Below are positions 12,438-24,604 of a stretch of 64,000 nucleotides of DNA, one piece after another (position 1 is the stretch's first letter; the number at the start of each line of letters is the position of its first letter). This DNA is from Nematopogon swammerdamellus (lineage: Eukaryota; Arthropoda; Insecta; Lepidoptera; Adelidae). Made by a program: the position numbers and the translations under genes. A model generated the notes under the pieces. That model searched no databases, was not told the origin of the DNA, and saw only the letters and a program-made list of their open reading frames with translations. Location: NCBI GenBank assembly GCA_946902875.1, contig OX336343.1:5693754-5757753 (forward strand). Reading direction: 5' to 3'.

Positions 12438-12735
12438 AAAACCGGCCAAGTGCGAGTCGGACTCGCGCACCGAGGTTTCCGCACCACAAAAAAAAACACG
12501 TTTATTGTATGGGAACCCCCCTAAATTTTTTACTTTTTCAATTTTTTATTATTTGTTGTTATATCCGCCATAATAACACATATTCCGTGAAAATTTCAAC
12601 GGGCTACCTATTACTATACGGTTCTAGAGATACAGCCCTCGGGCAGACAGACGGACGGACCGACGGACGGACGGACAGACAGACAGACAGACGGCGGCGT
12701 AGGCTTAGTAATAGTACGGGATACGGAAACCTAAA
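12438..12735. repeat. Repeat family D with (GACG/GACA)n microsatellite
   Basis: Starts GGCCAAGTGCGAGTCGGACT, has CCATAATAACACATATTCCG and an ACGG/ACAG microsatellite at 12,650-12,692. Confidence 0.55.
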
Positions 12736-13189
12736 AATATTGTTTTATGTATGTGGCAAGTGACTCGATGGCTCTTCTATGATTTTGAAAATAATGTCAG
12801 AAATTACAGATTGTTTTGGCCGTCGTCGTCGGCATTGGTTATGTGCACGAAGCCAACGCGATAATGCACTGCCGATTGTAAGTATGTAGTTATGCAAACT
12901 TAAGCGATATCGGAGAGAACATTTTTACAAATGTTTGTAACTACTTACCGTGTTAGCGTTAACTACGGAAACGTAGCCAACATAGGTAGGCGTAGGCTAG
13001 ACACAGGTGTGTGACTCGTGGACCCACTGACTTTGTACCACCATGACTCATGGTCCCACTAGACCTAATATTCTGGACTCGTGGTCCCACACACATCTTG
13101 GTGGGACCACGCAGCAGTTAGGCTGTCTTAAAATCCAAGAACATTTGGTGTTCTTGTTAAAATCTATAGATTTAGATTTGATTGTACCA

Positions 13190-13510
13190 TCTGGGTTCGG
13201 TATTTAAAAAGAATAGCCCCACTGCATGTCTCCCCGTACATGTCGTAAAAGGCGACTGAGGGATAAGGACAAGGTGCCGTGCATAAGGGCGACAGGCTAG
13301 CTCTCACCTTGGCACGGTCCTTCCACCGAGTTATGCAGTAGATTCGTGCCTTACTTGCTGCTTGATATTTATCTTGTCCTAATACTTTGCTAAATGTGGT
13401 GCGGTCGGTGTCGTGCTGTAATTTATTCTGTTCTCGGGTACTTGCAGCACAATACCGACGACTCTCCTTACCGTGATTGTCGGGACACAGCATTTAGTGT
13501 GTATATATGT
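13190..13510 (+). repeat. Repeat family B copy
   Basis: Plus-oriented from the AAAAGAATAGCCCCACTGCA end to GATTGTCGGGACACAGC. Confidence 0.6.
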
Positions 13511-13551
13511 TTATGTAGGTATGTACCTATTGATTTTTCAATTTATTTCTT

Positions 13552-14100
13552 GGTTTTTAGGTTTCCGTATTCCGTACGGAAGCCTATTACTAAGCCTCCA
13601 CTGTCTGTCTGTCCGTCCGTCCATCCGTCCGTCCGTCTGTCTGTCCGAGGGCTGTTTGAAATTTTCACAGAATATGTGTTACTATGGCGGATATAACAAC
13701 AAATAATAAAAAAAGAAAATGTTAAAAATTAAGGGGCTCCCCTTACAACAAACGTGCGAAAAATCGATTAGTCACGCTACTGAATAATAGATGGCGCCAC
13801 AGGATTTTATACATTGTATTGCTGAAAGACAAAAGATAGGCGGATATTATTGATAGCGGATAAATACGGAAACCTCCGTGCGCGAGTAAAATTCGCACTT
13901 AAAAGATTTTTCAGTTTCCGTACCATACGGGTATGAAATCCTATTACTAAGCAAGCCTACGCCTTCTGTTCGTCTGTCTCTGTATGTATCTTTTGAACCG
14001 TAATAGGTAGCCGGATGAAATTTTCACATATATGTGTTATCTATTAATAAGTATAATTTTAAGGGTCCCGTACCGGATACGGAACCCTAAAAATTATACT
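13552..14100. repeat. Two head-to-tail repeat family D copies
   Basis: GTTTCCGTATTCCGTACGG with a GTCT/GTCC microsatellite (13,600-13,650), then a second, shorter copy from 13,912. Confidence 0.55.
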
Positions 14101-14149
14101 TATTAATAAATTATACTGATAACTAAACAGTATGCAGGTAAATTATATA

Positions 14150-14670
14150 AATCATCATCATCATCATCAGCCCGTACCGGTCCACTGCTGGATATAGGCC
14201 TCTCCCAAGGCGCGCCACCACCACAGAATACTTCCACAACACGCAGTATTCCGCTCTTCTCATCCATCCACTCCCGGGGCTAACTTTTTAGAGTTCCGTA
14301 TCCGTTGTACGGGACCCTATTACTAAGCCTACGCCGTCTGTCTGTCCAAGGGCTGTATCTCTTCAACCGTAATAGGTTGAAATTTTCACAGAATATGTGT
14401 TATTTTATGGCCGTTATTACAACAAATAATAAAAATAAGAAAAAATAAAAAATTCACGGGGGTTCCCATAGAAGAAACTAAAAAGTGTATGCGCGCCATC
14501 TACCGAAAAAAGTATAAAGCATTTTAACTAATACATAGATGGCGTGAGTGGCGCTGACTCCTCGGTGCGCCTGCTTGTACGTGGCCTCCATTCGAGCACC
14601 CGTCTACACCCCAACGGTTATCGGGTCTGCGACAGATGTGCTCAGCCCACTGCCACTTGACTATAGGTAG
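14150..14670. repeat. LINE 3' tail split by a repeat family D insertion
   Basis: (ATC)n, then CCACTGCTGGATATAGGCCT and CATCCATCCACTCCCGG; after a family D insertion (about 14,286-14,575) the text resumes with GGCCTCCATTCGAGCACCCG and CAGCCCACTGCCACTT. The two halves join as one common lepidopteran repeat. Confidence 0.55.
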
Positions 14671-15003
14671 GTATACTTAAATAATACATAATTAATGTTA
14701 CGTGAACCAACGAAATGACTGCCAGGCGATTAAATACAGGGGCAATCATCACTACATTTTGTTATAGTCATTTAGAATACATTTACTATTCCAAGTAAAG
14801 TTTAATTTAGGTAAAATTGAAAATTTCACACTTTCTAATAAACGAAGTGTTACCGACGACGGAGACCGAAAACATTTTGGAGTTGGACTGTGGGGCATCG
14901 CGCGTAACCGGAACCGCTCCGTGATGCGGCGGCGCGGGCGGCGGCGGCGCGGCAGATGCTGAACAGCGAACATCATCACTTCATCAGACGTAGTCCGGGT
15001 ACA

Positions 15004-15360
15004 CAGGGTTGCCAGATATCCGGTTTTGGACCGGACAGTCCGGTTTTTGAGGCTTGTGTCCGGTCTCCAAAATAAAGAAAAACCGGACACCAAAACTTCA
15101 GATTTTTCTTCATATAAATCAAATATTAACTTTTTCAGAACATTTTAATACTAATATTACTGTGTTCTTCGATTTTTCAGTAAGTTCGATCAATTTAACC
15201 ATTCCATTTATTACTCTATCTCCAATCTATTTTCAAAAGTAAAGGTCATGATCATGAAACATTTGGTACATAAAATCAACTTAAATTTTGTACCTGAAAA
15301 ATCAAAGGCCCTTTGTTGAAAAATGTCCGGTTTTTTCAACTGTGCCATCTGGCAACCCTG
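15004..15360. mobile_element. hAT-type MITE (CAGGGTTGCCAGAT ends)
   Basis: Left end CAGGGTTGCCAGATATCCGG, right end ATCTGGCAACCCTG. Internal copies of TGTCCGGTTTT. Same family as 29892-30244, which has a target duplication. Non-coding. Confidence 0.7.
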
Positions 15361-15434
15361 GGGCAATGCTGGGGTCAACAATCATGATCTCGTTGTGTCA
15401 CTTTAGCCTGCGTATTATAAATACGGATTTGAAC

Positions 15435-15615
15435 TATGATGCGCTTCGGTTGGACGGGAAAACGTAGCGCGAGAAGATCGCCCGCCAGGTGGGACGGCGA
15501 CATCAAATTTGTCTCGGCGGAAAGCAGTAGTGGTCCGCTGAAGGCCGGGAGGACTGGAGGAAAATTGGAGAGGCGTATGTCTGGCAGTGGCCGCATATAC
15601 GTTGACTGACTGAGC
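15435..15615 (-). pseudogene. RTE-type LINE, ORF C-terminal fragment
   Basis: On the minus strand: a fragment matching the longer copy at 61493 ([17 protein letters not shown]..), here from the ARW..DI part through EGREDW to the CAGTCAGTCAAC tail. Typical terminal part of RTE-like LINE reverse transcriptase. Confidence 0.5.
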
Positions 15616-15637
15616 TTCGGGTGTTGATGATGTTTTT

Positions 15638-15985
15638 TAGGTTTCCGTATCCCGTACGCCTCCGTACTAAGCCTCCGCCGTCCGTCCGTCCGTCCGTCTG
15701 TCCGAGGGCTGTATCTCTTGAACCGTAATAGGTAGCCCGTTGATATTTTCACAGAATATGTGTTACTATGGCGGATATAACAACAAATAATTAAAAAAAG
15801 AAAATGTTAAAAATTAAGGGGAGCTCCCATACAACAAACGTACAATAAAATCGATTAGTCACACTACTGAATAATAGATGGCGCCACAGGCTTTTATACA
15901 TTGCATTGCTGAAAGACAAAAGATAGGCGTATAATAGCGGATAGATACGGAACCTCCGTGCGCGAGTAAAACTCGCACTTAACAG
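15638..15985. repeat. Repeat family D copy
   Basis: GGTTTCCGTATCCCGTACGC, a GTCC microsatellite at 15,676-15,700 and the ATATGTGTTACTATGGCGGA motif. Confidence 0.55.
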
Positions 15986-16019
15986 ATTGTTTAATTTTTT
16001 TTTTTATCTCTGTGGAGTA

Positions 16020-16265
16020 TCTACGCATTGTACGAGGGAACGGACTATTGAAACGTTGAAAAATTATATTGTTTATATTACTCATAAATTTTCCAAAAAC
16101 AACTTTCTCTGTAATTTTATTCCGCATCATCCAAAGGTTGACTGGAAGAAATCACTTGCAGTGATAAGTTCGCCTTTGCGCACTCATGTAATTATTGTTT
16201 CTTTTCGTGTAACTACTGTTCTTCTATCAATTATGTGCAATAAATAGTTTCTATTCTATTCTATA
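16020..16265 (+). mobile_element. LINE 3' end with TTCTATTC tail
   Basis: GGTTGACTGGAAGAAATCAC, then ATGTGCAATAAATAGTTTC and a TATTCTATTCTAT tail. A tail of short repeats rather than poly-A is the habit of CR1-type LINEs. A partial inverted relative lies at about 29,555-29,625, and the AT-side of a like tail at 16,380-16,400. Confidence 0.5.
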
Positions 16266-16514
16266 ACAATAACTAAATTCAAATATGTATACAGATTACC
16301 TACATTGATCGCTGTTATTTTAGGAATTTAATATACCTACGGGAAATGTCTCAGGCGGGTTAGCCTTTCTAGCTCAGAGAATAGAATAGAAATGATTTAT
16401 TGCACACAAAAACACAAACAGAGATACAGTAGACAGAAGATAACATACAGAAGAGCAATATAAATTAACAATACTTCACACAGAAATAAGCTTGGAGGAG
16501 AAACAAGAGAACAT

Positions 16515-16850
16515 ACATACACATACCACACGCTGTATCACGACAACCAGGGTAAGCAGAGAAATCGGTGTTGTCCTGCAAGTACTCTTGCAAATTACAG
16601 TACAACACCGACTACCACGTTTAGCAATTTATTAGGACAAGATAACTATCAAACAGCAATATTAAGGCACGGAGACTCACCTGCTGCATGACTCGGTGGA
16701 AGGACCGTGCCAAGGTGAGAGGTGGCTATCCTGTCGCCCTTTAGCACGGCACCTTATTCTTATCCCTTAGTCGCCTTTTACGACATGCACGGGGAGAGAT
16801 GCATTGGGGCTATTCGTTTTAAGTACCGTCCCCACACGGTACTAGCATGT
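16515..16850 (-). repeat. Repeat family B copy
   Basis: CACACGCTGTATCACGACAA through TACCGTCCCCACACGGTAC. Confidence 0.6.
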
Positions 16851-17061
16851 AGAACAGTAGCGTGAAAAAGCGGACGCAGTACCTACCTATGTAGTTAGAT
16901 ACTGAAAACTTTAAAAGTATATATTTATGGTGAAGTTTGAATATTATTAACTTGCAGTCGGCCCTGCCAACTATGAAATTCATCGTAAATATAATTATTA
17001 GCTCTTTTTCCGAAGATCTTGAATGCGTTATATTTTCAAAATTTCGCAAATGGCCGTAGGA

Positions 17062-17776
17062 CAGCGTTTCTTAAAGTGGGGTCCACGGACCCCTTAGGGG
17101 TCCGTAGCATGTGTATCAGGGGTCCGCAGTAGCTCAGTTAAACCTTAACATATTTATTAGGAAATTGTACAAAAAGAGGTGTCAACGCATCTGGAAACCT
17201 TGCAGAAGTATTTTGAAGGTTACTTTAGCTCAGAAGAGCTTGATAAGGAAACTTGGGTGCGGAGTCAATTTTTAATCAAGTATGGATAATATCAGCGATG
17301 AAGATCTTATTAAAGATGACTTAATTGACATGAGATCTAAAGAAGTTTTGAAAGCTGAATTTAATGAAAAAGGTCTTGGCGAGTTTTGGTGTTCTTTTAG
17401 TCAAGCTTACCCTCTTCTTGTCAAACGAGCTATGTCCGTTCTTATACCATTTGCTACTGCGTATCTTTGTGAGGCAGGGTTCTCGGTTCTGGTGTCGATA
17501 AAAACAAAAAAATCGCAACCGATTGAACGTCGCAGATGACATGCGCCTTGCCTTGTTGAAGAAAAATCCACAATTTCACGTACTCATTGATGCCAAACAG
17601 CAGCATCCTTCTCATTAATATAGTATTTTGTGTAATGAAACTACCAATAAAAGTTATTTTTTAATATAAATAAGGCTTGTTTTTTTTTCTAACCTAAAAT
17701 ATTATTTGACAGGGGTCCGCGGATATTTTTAAATTCTGTAAGTGGTCCGTGACTGCAAAAAGTTTAAGAAACCCTG
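17062..17776 (+). mobile_element. Decayed hAT transposon with C-terminal transposase remnant
   Basis: Ends CAGCGTTTCTTAAAGTGGGG and AAAAAGTTTAAGAAACCCTG are inverted repeats, flanked by 8-bp copies CCGTAGGA / CCGTACGA (7 of 8). Inside, from about 17,282, one frame reads GLGEFWCSFSQAYPLLVKRA then MSVLIPFATAYLCEAGFSVL, the C-terminal dimerisation part of hAT transposases (ZBED/SCAND3-like), followed after a frame change by DDMRLALLKKNPQFHVLID. Most of the transposase is gone. Confidence 0.75.
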
Positions 17777-18114
17777 CCGTACGAGTTCTCCCGAGAGTTC
17801 TCCTCAACGTTTGGACACAGCTTTGGGTTATCTATCTATCATGAACATGAAAGAGTGTGGAGTGCGTCAGCGGTAATTTGTTTTATTATGCCAATTTATT
17901 ATGGCTAGTAACAAAACAAACAATGATACAACTAAACATAACAAAACTAAACATGCCAAGACTAAACAATAAAGTCAATGGGAGTGGCAGAGAACAATTA
18001 ATAAGGAAATTATATCGCGCGATCAAAACAAAACTGTAACTCCTAGTTCATCCGGTGTTATGGGCTGACATCACGAATGTTGTAGGTGATGTAGCCAACC
18101 GTGTCAGTTTAGAT

Positions 18115-18865
18115 AAATAAAAATTGGAGATGATGTGGATATACAATGTCAACAAACAATAAAACAATACCTGGACGAGAGAGCTTCGCTCGGCGTCTAC
18201 ACCTCATAGATGAACTTGAAAAAACCAACATTATCTAAATACAAAATTAATTCAACATATAATGCAATTATATATTTATTTATAAGGATAAATATTATAT
18301 ATAATACAAGCTTAGCTCACTTAATATAAATACAACTACGTACATAACAAATTGATAATAAATTAGTTCTTTTGATTAAGTAGGAGCAAGAGAACATTTT
18401 TTTTCTGAAATAAAGTCATAGAAATTTGATTTTTGTTTTATTTCACAATTGTTCGTGCCATTTTTTACGAACGTAGGTAATATGTTGATGTTTCAAGATA
18501 AAGCCTACAATCTAGATGAAACATGGACAAATAAAATAACTGACAAGACATTGTATTTTAAGGTATTTTTACTTTTAAGGGACCATTTATGCTACAGAAC
18601 GATGTGTCATTAGTTTTTGATAAAAACGATGACATCGGGTACCTATATTAACATGACGGACAAAATCTTGCTATATTTAACGTTCTTGGAACCCTAACAA
18701 TTTATTCAAACTTATTTTTAGTATAAACAACGCAACTGCGCTGTAAACGGTAAACCACAGCAATTTATGCAAGTTTTTCGCTCATCACTTTGCGCTCTTC
18801 CACCTTATCTTTGGTGACAATAGTAACTCATCTTCATAGACTGTGTACGTACGTACATTAGGCTG
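18115..18865. other. No gene seen
   Basis: AT-rich. A SINE family A tail fragment (GATGTAGCCAACCGTGTCAG) lies just before it at 18,040-18,110. Nothing else recognised. Confidence 0.35.
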
Positions 18866-18871
18866 AAACAG

Positions 18872-19765
18872 GGTTGCCAGATGTCCGGTTTTGCACAAGA
18901 TATTCCGGTTTTTTGAGGTTTGTGTCCGGTATCCAAAATAATGTAAAAACCGGACATCAAACGTACGGTTTTTTCTTTTTTCAGAACATTTTAATACTAT
19001 ATTTTTATTAGAAAAATTCAAAGCGAAAATCATTGGCAAAAATACATCCCGGCCAGGATAATTTTTCCTATCAATTCGATTCAACAGTTCGATCAATTCA
19101 ACCATTTTATTGACTTCCTCTCCGATTCATTTTCAAAAGTAAAGGCCATGAAACATTTTGTGGGTGGGTTTAGTTACTGGCCGGTGTCGGAGGGGGGAGG
19201 GGGGGAGCTTGGTGTATCGATTTATGAACCTCCCCCCGCCCCTCCCCGAGGAGGGGCCGTTTAGGGAGGGGGGCATACAAAGTACCTCCAAAAAGGGAGC
19301 GAAAATGAGAAATGAAGCATATAAAACAATGAAGGGAGCAGAAAAAGTTTTCAGTTATTTGCAAAAAATTCAAACGTACGATTACAGCGGACGGGGGCTG
19401 CACTCCCTCCGCGCCTCCGGCTTATATAAACACTCTAGGGAATAGCCATACTAACAGGTTATGTCGGGGCGGTGAATTTAGTTTTTCCGCAAAGTAGCCA
19501 TGTCTGACCAGTGACCTGTTAATATTTTAAAAAAAAATCTCGAAAAGTATTGATCTCCTCGGGCTAAATTCTTTCACTAATATTCTTCTAACATCCTAAA
19601 CTACAGAATATTAACTACCGGCAATTTGCTATCAAACCGGCCATTAACTAAACCTCACCCACATTTTGATTTTTTTATGAAATATTCGTAAGTACCTGAA
19701 AAATCAATGGCCCTTTGATGAAAAATATCCGGTTTTATTCAAACTGAACCATCTGACACCCCTGG
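18872..19765. mobile_element. hAT-type MITE split by an unidentified insertion
   Basis: Left part 18,872-19,160 (CAGGGTTGCCAGATGTCCGG) and right part about 19,690-19,765 (GAACCATCTGACACCCCTGG) belong to the 15004 family. The middle 19,160-19,690 is GC-rich foreign DNA with GGGGAGGG/CCCTCCCC motifs. Confidence 0.5.
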
Positions 19766-20359
19766 GCTGATGATGAAACCTTGGCCACCTTCGCTGATAG
19801 TGAGATAAAATTTTTCTCTCATAAAATAAGTAGGTACTTTGGTAGTAAGTTGGTACCTAAACCTGCCTCTATTGTTGTACATGGAGAAATTACAAACAAA
19901 TAAATTAAGTAACGTTCTATGTTTATAATGACGTACCTACCGAAAACCTGAAAGTAAACAAGTGTCAAACAAACGACATACATACCTATGCGTAGATATC
20001 ACCCGCAAATTGTCTTCTCGTAAACACCGTCAACTTGTCTTATCAATCACTTATCATCACCAGTCCCGTCCATCACTGAAATAACTTCTCTTGGAATTAT
20101 CTATTCCCACGGTAAAGCGGTTTTTTTTAGGGTTCTGTAGAAGTTGGAGTTTTGTTTTGATCACGCGATATAATTCTCGCGTACCGAACGGGCGGCCCGT
20201 GAAGCGAGCGCGATATTCCGTGCGCTCTTTCGACCAAGTCGGCGTATACTAAACAAGCAAGCAAGACTCACTTCACTGCCGGCGGCGCGGGGGACGGCCG
20301 GCGCGCGCGGAGGAAGTGGAAAGCAGCCGGCCGTGGTCATAATAAATAATATATAGTGG

Positions 20360-20655
20360 TCCTCCTGTTCGCCTTCGCCAAACCCGCCATACTCTCGCGG
20401 AACACCCTTTTGTAGTCGACAGAAGAGTTCTTCGAACTGCACGATTCTCTAAATCGTTCTTGTGCCGCACTGCAAAGGTGTGGAACGGGCTCCCAGGAAA
20501 TATCTTTCCCCACTCCTACAATCCACGGATCTTCAAATCGCGGGTTAATAGCCTTTCCCCAGCAACATTAGTCCACCTCCAAGCCGGACTGGCACCTCCT
20601 CGGCGCGGTGAAATTGGCTGCGCCTGAGGTTTCGACCACGGGCAGAGCCACCCAG
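20360..20655 (+). pseudogene. LINE reverse-transcriptase C-terminal fragment
   Basis: Plus-strand translation with frame breaks reads AEHPFVVDRR-like text, then VLRTARFSKSFLCRTAKVWN and GLPGNIFP. The same ending, less broken, is at 20,968-21,279. Confidence 0.5.
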
Positions 20656-20684
20656 TTCGGAAGCAATAAAAAAAAGCTACATAC

Positions 20685-20955
20685 CACACGCTGTATCCCG
20701 ACAATCAGGATAAGCAGAGTAATCGGTGTTGTGCTGCAAGGACTCTTGTAATTTACAGCGCAACACCGAACACCATAACCAGCACGTTTAGCAAATTATT
20801 CGGACAAGATAAATTTTCAAGCAGCCAGCAAGACACGAAGAACCACATGCTGCATGACTCGGTGGAACGACCGTGCCAAGGTGAGAGGTGGCTACCCTTT
20901 CACCCTTTCTTTAGTACGGCATCTTGTCCTCATCGCCTTATAGTCGCCTTTTACG
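20685..20955 (-). repeat. Repeat family B copy
   Basis: CACACGCTGTATCCCGACAA through GTCGCCTTTTACGA, 3' end missing. Confidence 0.6.
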
Positions 20956-20967
20956 AATGACTTACAG

Positions 20968-21279
20968 ATGGTCTTGCTGGAGTCCCTGAGTCGCAGACGA
21001 TTTGTGGGTTCGCTTAGTCTGTTTTACAGATACCTACTATCACGGACGCTGCTCTGCGGAACAGCATCCCTTATTCCCTGCCACCCGTCCTATCTCCGCA
21101 TGACTCGTTGCAGAGAGACTCACCACCCTTTTGTTGTTGACATTGGGCTTTTGAGAACCCATCGGTTCTCTAAATCGTTTCTTTGTCGCACCGCTAGAGT
21201 GTGGAACTGTCTTCCGGCGAGTGTATTTCCTGAATCCTTTAACCTGCGGGTGTCTTCAAGCGTCGTATTAACGGGCTAG
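20968..21279 (+). pseudogene. LINE reverse-transcriptase C-terminal fragment
   Basis: Open for 103 codons: ESLSRRRFVGSLSLFYRYLL, HPFVVDIGLLRTHRFSKSFL, CRTARVWNCLPASVFPESFN. This is the familiar end of insect non-LTR ORF2. There is no upstream reverse-transcriptase core, so a 5'-truncated copy. Confidence 0.55.
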
Positions 21280-21534
21280 ACAGCCTAGCAACAATCCGCA
21301 AATATGCTGGCATGGCACCTAACTGAGCGTGGTTTCGCGACGAGAGGTGATTTTGGCTCTGTCGAGTGTCGACTGCACCATTGGTCTCTCGGCACAGCCA
21401 CCCATACTGGTTTACATAAAAAAAATGCGAGGGAGAGATGCAGTGAGGTTAAAGTACCGACTCCACGCGGCCCCAAGAGTGAGTACCTACTTGTGAGAAA
21501 ATTGTACATAGGAAAGGGAAGGTGTGGATCTAAG

Positions 21535-21900
21535 CTTGCGATGGCTTCACCGAACATATCCGGGCCCATCGGCAGTAGAGGAGGGTATTAATCGAGGTCG
21601 GGACTAGCGAGTGGCCACTCCAAATTTCCCGCGCATGCTTCATGTTTCGGCTCGCTTCTGGAACACCAGTCCCGCTCTCGACATCCCTCTCTCTACCTAT
21701 CCATATTCTGTAGGATGCTTCCAGTGACGTTTTCGAAGCATTCTCCATGTATGAGCTTAGGGTCGACCTTGGCAGCCCTAGATTCTTGAAAAGACTGTAG
21801 AGCGACTTTGCTGGTAGTCCTCTTACTCCGACTTCCACAGCAAAGAGATCAGTCTTGAATCCATTTCTCACAATCCGGTCTACTAAGTTGCAGTACTTGT
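21535..21900 (-). repeat. LINE fragment (shared with 46,950 and 61,765 regions)
   Basis: GCGATGGCTTCACCGAACAT through GGTAGTCCTCTTACTCC. Three copies in the window share this block, sometimes with internal gaps. Minus-strand frames read like a LINE ORF piece, but I cannot name it. Confidence 0.45.
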
Positions 21901-22074
21901 TAGGTTTGAGTATATCCGGTCTTTATGCTGTGGTACAGATTTCCGAAGGCATCTGGTAATGCTTCTCATGTGTGTCCATCAACAATTCCCAATGCTTTGC
22001 TGCTCCCAAAATTGAAGAAGGTTTTGTCCTATCTTTGGGCAGCTTTTTGGCTCCAGATATACATACATACATAT

Positions 22075-22400
22075 ACATATCACACACGCTGAATCCCGAC
22101 AATCAGGGTAAGCAGAGTAATCGGTGTAGTGCTGCAAGAACTCTGTTAAATTACAGCACAACACCGACCACCACGTTTCGAAAATTATTCGAACAAGATT
22201 CAATCGATCAAGCAGCAAGTAAGGCACGATGACCCACCTGCTGCATGACTCGGTGGAAGTACCGTGCCAAGGTGAGAGGTGGCGAGCCTGTCGCCCTTTA
22301 GCATGGCATCTTGTCCTTATCCCTTAGTCGCCTTTTACGACATGCACGGGGAGAGATGCAGTGAGGCTATTCTTTTTAAGTACCGGCCCCACACGAAGAA
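22075..22400 (-). repeat. Repeat family B copy
   Basis: CACACGCTGAATCCCGACAA through ACCGGCCCCACACG, nearly full length. Confidence 0.6.
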
Positions 22401-22479
22401 AATTGTATTGCTGTATACTTGGGGATCTCTGGACTCTGAGGACTAGCTAGACGCACGCAGGCTGTTAAATTAATAATTT

Positions 22480-22720
22480 ACTAGAGGCCAAATGTCAGTC
22501 ATTCAGTCAGCGTGTATACTTCCACGCTGCTGGACATACGCCTGTATAATCTTCCAGTCCTGCCGGCCTTCAGCGGTACGGAAACGCACTGCTTTCCGCC
22601 GACGCCCCATCTGGCGGGTGGTCTTCCCACGCTCCGTTCTCCTGTCCACGGCCGCCAGTGTAGGACACGGTTACTCCAACACGGTGCCCAGTCCAGTGCC
22701 ACTTGAGCTTAGCCGCCCGG
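22480..22720 (-). pseudogene. RTE-type LINE, ORF C-terminal fragment
   Basis: Minus strand: [20 protein letters not shown] then PPARWGVGGKQ and on to RRMSSS, the same text as at 15435, 30930 and 61490, with a few changes. Confidence 0.5.
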
Positions 22721-23062
22721 TATCAGTGGCCAAATACAAGGAGACTATGAAACTCGCACCAAGCCCCAATAAAAAAGAAGCTAAGCGTGAGGACCGGTGA
22801 ACAAAAAACCTGTCGAACACCCGAAGGCAGGAAGTACAGTTTCAGATACTGAATCGTATAGGCTAGTTTTTATTTAATTTAAACCGGAGATCGCAGCGCT
22901 AACACCATCTGCTGACAAAAAGCTTCACTCTTTTGAGATCTATCTGTCGAACAGGCGCTCAATATTAAGATGTGCTCAACCTAGACGTGAAATTGCAAAC
23001 TGTCTACAGATATATTTATACCTTTTTATTTTATTATATTTTCTGTCCTCTGCAAATCCAAA

Positions 23063-24130
23063 ATGAGTCAGTGCTCTGTCTGCACAGAAAAAATCACAAG
23101 AATAAAACCTGGCCTGCAATGTATGGGGGAATGCAATGGATGGTATCACATAAAATGTACAAAACTTACAACTCAAGACATAGCGACCATCAAGAAAAGC
23201 CAGCTGGAGTGGAAATGTGAAGCCTGCAAGAAATCATCAAAAAGACCATCATTCATAATGGAAGAGGAGCCGCCGACCAGCCCTTTCACTGCTCCGCTCG
23301 ACATCAGTAACGCGGTCACCTCCGTCCAGTTCGATGTGAAGCGGATTCTCGCAGCTCTGCAGAAAAACGAGGAGAAGCTCGACGAAATACAGAGAACTCA
23401 AAATGAGCAAATACGAAAGCTCCAGGACCAGGTGAAGTCACAAGACGAGCAACTGAGGTTGGCCGGTGACGAACGTGACGAGCTGCGTCGGACTATCGAG
23501 GAAATTCGGTATAAATTCGACACCCTGGAACAGGATGCCCTTGCAGCCAACTTGGAAATACAGGGAATACCAGACAGCGTGGACCCGTCTGCGGCTATAA
23601 TGAAGCTGTGCGAGCGCGCGGGGTGCCCTATTACAGAAGCAGATATTGTATCCAGCTACCGTCTCCCGCCGCCACCAGCTCGGCCCACACGCACCGGACG
23701 CACCGATGCTGCCCCCACCACCACCGGTACCGGTACCGGTCCCGCCTCAGCCTCCACTGATCTCAACATGGGAGAAACACCAGCTCCGCTGCGCACGTCT
23801 TCCGTCATCGTGAAGTTGGCTAGCGTGGAACTAAAACGGACGGTTATAAAGGGATGCCGCAAGATGCAGCCTCCAGTCAAAGCGAACATCTTCAACGCAG
23901 TACTACAACCAAAATCAGCAGCATCAATTTATATAAACGAACATCTCACGACTCAGCGCAAAACCTTGCTTAAAAAAACAAAATTGTTTGCAAAAGATAA
24001 CGGGTACACCTATGTATGGATAAGAAACGGACATGTTCTCTTAAAGAAACAAGAAGGAGGCAAGGTACATTACATAAAAAGTGCAAAGGATTTTTTAAAA
24101 CTAGGGAATGTTTCGAGTGCTATAAACTAG
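23063..24130 (+). CDS. LINE ORF1 protein (PHD finger, coiled coil, FP_C-like domain)
   Basis: 355 residues. Residues 4-55 form a PHD-type zinc finger (C4, C7, C20, C24, H29, C32, C52, C55). About 95-165 is a heptad-rich coiled coil (NEEKLDEIQRTQNEQIRKLQ). A Pro/Thr/Gly-rich linker follows, then about 275-350 resembles the FP_C domain (QRKTLLKKTKLFAKDNGYTY). ORF1 proteins of this type bind the element's RNA and help form the particle that carries the reverse transcriptase. The start ATG directly precedes the zinc finger. No frame breaks. Confidence 0.8.
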   Translation: MSQCSVCTEKITRIKPGLQCMGECNGWYHIKCTKLTTQDIATIKKSQLEWKCEACKKSSKRPSFIMEEEPPTSPFTAPLDISNAVTSVQFDVKRILAALQKNEEKLDEIQRTQNEQIRKLQDQVKSQDEQLRLAGDERDELRRTIEEIRYKFDTLEQDALAANLEIQGIPDSVDPSAAIMKLCERAGCPITEADIVSSYRLPPPPARPTRTGRTDAAPTTTGTGTGPASASTDLNMGETPAPLRTSSVIVKLASVELKRTVIKGCRKMQPPVKANIFNAVLQPKSAASIYINEHLTTQRKTLLKKTKLFAKDNGYTYVWIRNGHVLLKKQEGGKVHYIKSAKDFLKLGNVSSAIN

Positions 24131-24604
24131 TCATTTTGCCGGTACAAAATGAAAAAAGCCGGATCTATGGGACTCGAAACACGATACGTATTACTGCTAT
24201 GCATTCATGTACAAATATTTTAGAAATGTTCTATACCTGTATTGATTGCAATTTTATTTATTTTTTACTTTATGTGTTTAACCACTTACAGATTACATTT
24301 GTGCCAAATGCATGGAAACTGTGTACCAGCAAATCAATTATGTCTGATCTAACATTTATTTCTGTGTTATGTGTTCTTTATACTCCGTATAAATTTCTAA
24401 CTTATATTAATATTAATATAAAATATTTTAAAATAACAAACCCTTTTTACTACTCTCATATGCATGAAGTCTATCATATCCATTATTCTATCATAACAAT
24501 ATACATCCATAAACAGTCCTTTACAGAAAACCTATTTAAAAATAGCCAGATTATGCCAGTCTGCAAAATGATATCTAGCCGATTATTCATAAGTAAAAAC
24601 AAAA

